Source of the DNA: Myxacorys chilensis ATA2-1-KO14
GTDB taxonomy: Bacteria > Cyanobacteriota > Cyanobacteriia > Leptolyngbyales > Leptolyngbyaceae
DNA length: 64,000 bases
Direction of reading: 5' to 3'
Assembly (NCBI GenBank): GCA_019359275.1
Contig: JAHHHP010000001.1
Location: 1 to 64,000 of the forward strand
Of this stretch, positions 63,112 through 64,000 are shown piece by piece; the first letter of the stretch is position 1; the number at the start of each line of letters is the position of its first letter. A model generated the notes under the pieces. The model was not told where the DNA came from. It was given only the letters and a program-made list of their open reading frames with translations, and did no database searches. A program made the position numbers and the translations under genes.

Positions 63112-64000
63112 CTATCGCTTTACCCAGGGGATCAGCGGGTCTTTAGCCAGATGTTGAGATACAACATAAGCCCCGTAGCGGTTGAGATGACTGGGATCGG
63201 AGAAGAGGTCATTCTCAGTTTTCCAGTTATCCAACAGGTCGCGGTAGGTGAAGCCTAATTCCCCTGACACTTGCAGCATTTTTTGCTGAAACTGCTGTTC
63301 GCGCTCCCGACGGAACGGATCGAGATGCGCTTCAGTGAGTGGCAAATTGACAAAGACGAGGGGAATTTTTTGCGATCGCGTAAAGGCGGCCAGCGACTTT
63401 AGTGCCTCAAACTGCTGCCCCTCTAACGAGAAATTAGCGTAATCTGCGTCGCTGTTACCTGGAACTCGCGAATACTTTTGATAGTAAGTCGCTGGGTTAA
63501 ACCGAACCGAGAGCGGCAAGAATCCGTTGATATCAATCAGCCCTTGTCCGTCTGAAATGATCGTCTCTTCGCCGTCTGCCGAGGGCTGACTCAAGCGACC
63601 TTTCAACCCAGCCTGCAAGAACGTAATCAGTTTTTCTCGGTGAACATAAAGCGTTGAAAGGTTACTCAACACCCCATTGAGCTGATTGTTCACCGCTTGA
63701 TAGCTATCAGCCACAACGGAATTAGTCTGAGAAATCGTTTCTAGAGGTTTGGTAAAGGCTTCGGTGGGCGTCGTTGCGACCGTAACCGAAGCCGTTGACG
63801 CATCGGGAAGCTTCTTGAAACCCGGCGAAGACGCGATCGCATTGAACGTCGCATCGGCTTTGCCGCCGTTAAAGGCTCGTGAACCATCACCCACTAAGAT
63901 CAGTTTCGGCATTTTCTCAGAGGGCAAGATCCGCCGCACAATTAGATCGATCACCTGCGCGGTTGCCCCGTTCACGCCAAAGTTAAAGATCTTTAAATTT
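63112..64000 (-). CDS. DUF1574 family protein, cut by the window edge
   Basis: The frame stays open to the right edge (NLKIFNFGVNGATAQVIDLIVRR), so the N-terminus lies beyond 64000. The visible 296 residues include LILVGDGSRAFNGGKAD and a Gln-rich helical middle. The C-terminal block VFVNLPLTEAHLDPFRRE, then DPSHLNRYGAYVVSQHLAKD, has the SGNH-like Asp-x-x-His ending. DUF1574 proteins of cyanobacteria are probably periplasmic acetyl-transfer or esterase-like enzymes for surface polysaccharide. GTG 63975 is an internal codon, not the start. Confidence 0.8.
   Translation of the reverse strand, partial: NLKIFNFGVNGATAQVIDLIVRRILPSEKMPKLILVGDGSRAFNGGKADATFNAIASSPGFKKLPDASTASVTVATTPTEAFTKPLETISQTNSVVADSYQAVNNQLNGVLSNLSTLYVHREKLITFLQAGLKGRLSQPSADGEETIISDGQGLIDINGFLPLSVRFNPATYYQKYSRVPGNSDADYANFSLEGQQFEALKSLAAFTRSQKIPLVFVNLPLTEAHLDPFRREREQQFQQKMLQVSGELGFTYRDLLDNWKTENDLFSDPSHLNRYGAYVVSQHLAKDPLIPWVKR

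Overview
The window looks like a cyanobacterial chromosome segment. The palindrome GCGATCGC (HIP1) recurs throughout, and many genes belong to families I know mainly from cyanobacteria (DUF1815, DUF2839, DUF1517, DUF6464-like, DUF1574, Uma2/DUF820, CHAT-STAND-TPR proteins, PatA/PixJ-type taxis genes). A filamentous, Leptolyngbya- or Oscillatoriales-like organism is my guess from gene style; no rRNA, photosystem or other diagnostic gene is present to fix it. I saw no rRNA, tRNA, CRISPR array, prophage or complete insertion sequence.

Layout. 0.3-6 kb: hemerythrin-like protein, a divergent nucleoside hydrolase/ribokinase pair (nucleoside and ribose salvage), a membrane-anchored alpha/beta hydrolase and a Crp-type regulator. 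6.3-9.6 kb: a response regulator and a PixJ-like chemoreceptor with a phytochrome-type GAF domain. After a gene-free kilobase, 10.5-14.2 kb has a conserved hypothetical gene, MarR, MOSC and a two-fold repeated Gly/Ala-rich hydrophobic protein. 14.4-17.8 kb: a parvulin-type isomerase followed by a HlyB-like ABC exporter whose C39 domain has lost its cysteine. 18.2-22.7 kb: 1-Cys peroxiredoxin, LprI-like protein, pgi and a probable toxin-antitoxin pair. 22.8-31 kb: branched-chain amino acid transporter subunits, fmt, hypotheticals, Uma2, YgfZ-like and LtrA-like proteins. 30.8-34.8 kb: cysK with a 2Fe-2S protein, Uma2, MoxR ATPase and ribF.

34.9-41 kb is the most unusual part. It holds a 21-bp minisatellite, an antitoxin without a toxin, and a two-gene module made of a small glycine-rich hydrophobic protein and a CHAT-protease/STAND-NTPase/TPR protein split by a single-base frameshift. 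Two PRC-barrel/DUF2382 stress proteins lie next to it. From 41.2 kb come KDPG aldolase, a fused tandem MarR-MarR regulator, sixA behind a 19-bp inverted repeat, an NrnA-like DHH phosphoesterase, HNH nuclease, alr, an MscS channel, a cyclic-nucleotide-binding protein coupled to an MFS-HEAT fusion, infC, a PBP4-type D,D-peptidase, cyanobacterial hypotheticals, a DinG-like protein without its ATPase motifs, an epoxide-hydrolase-like enzyme, pheS, surE and a DUF1574 gene that runs off the right edge.

The best candidates for new biology are the CHAT-STAND-TPR module with its small partner (35.5-38.9 kb), the single-chain MarR dimer (41.9-42.8 kb), the C39-dead exporter with its isomerase, and the duplicated Gly/Ala protein. 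All functions are read from motifs by eye; no database search was run.
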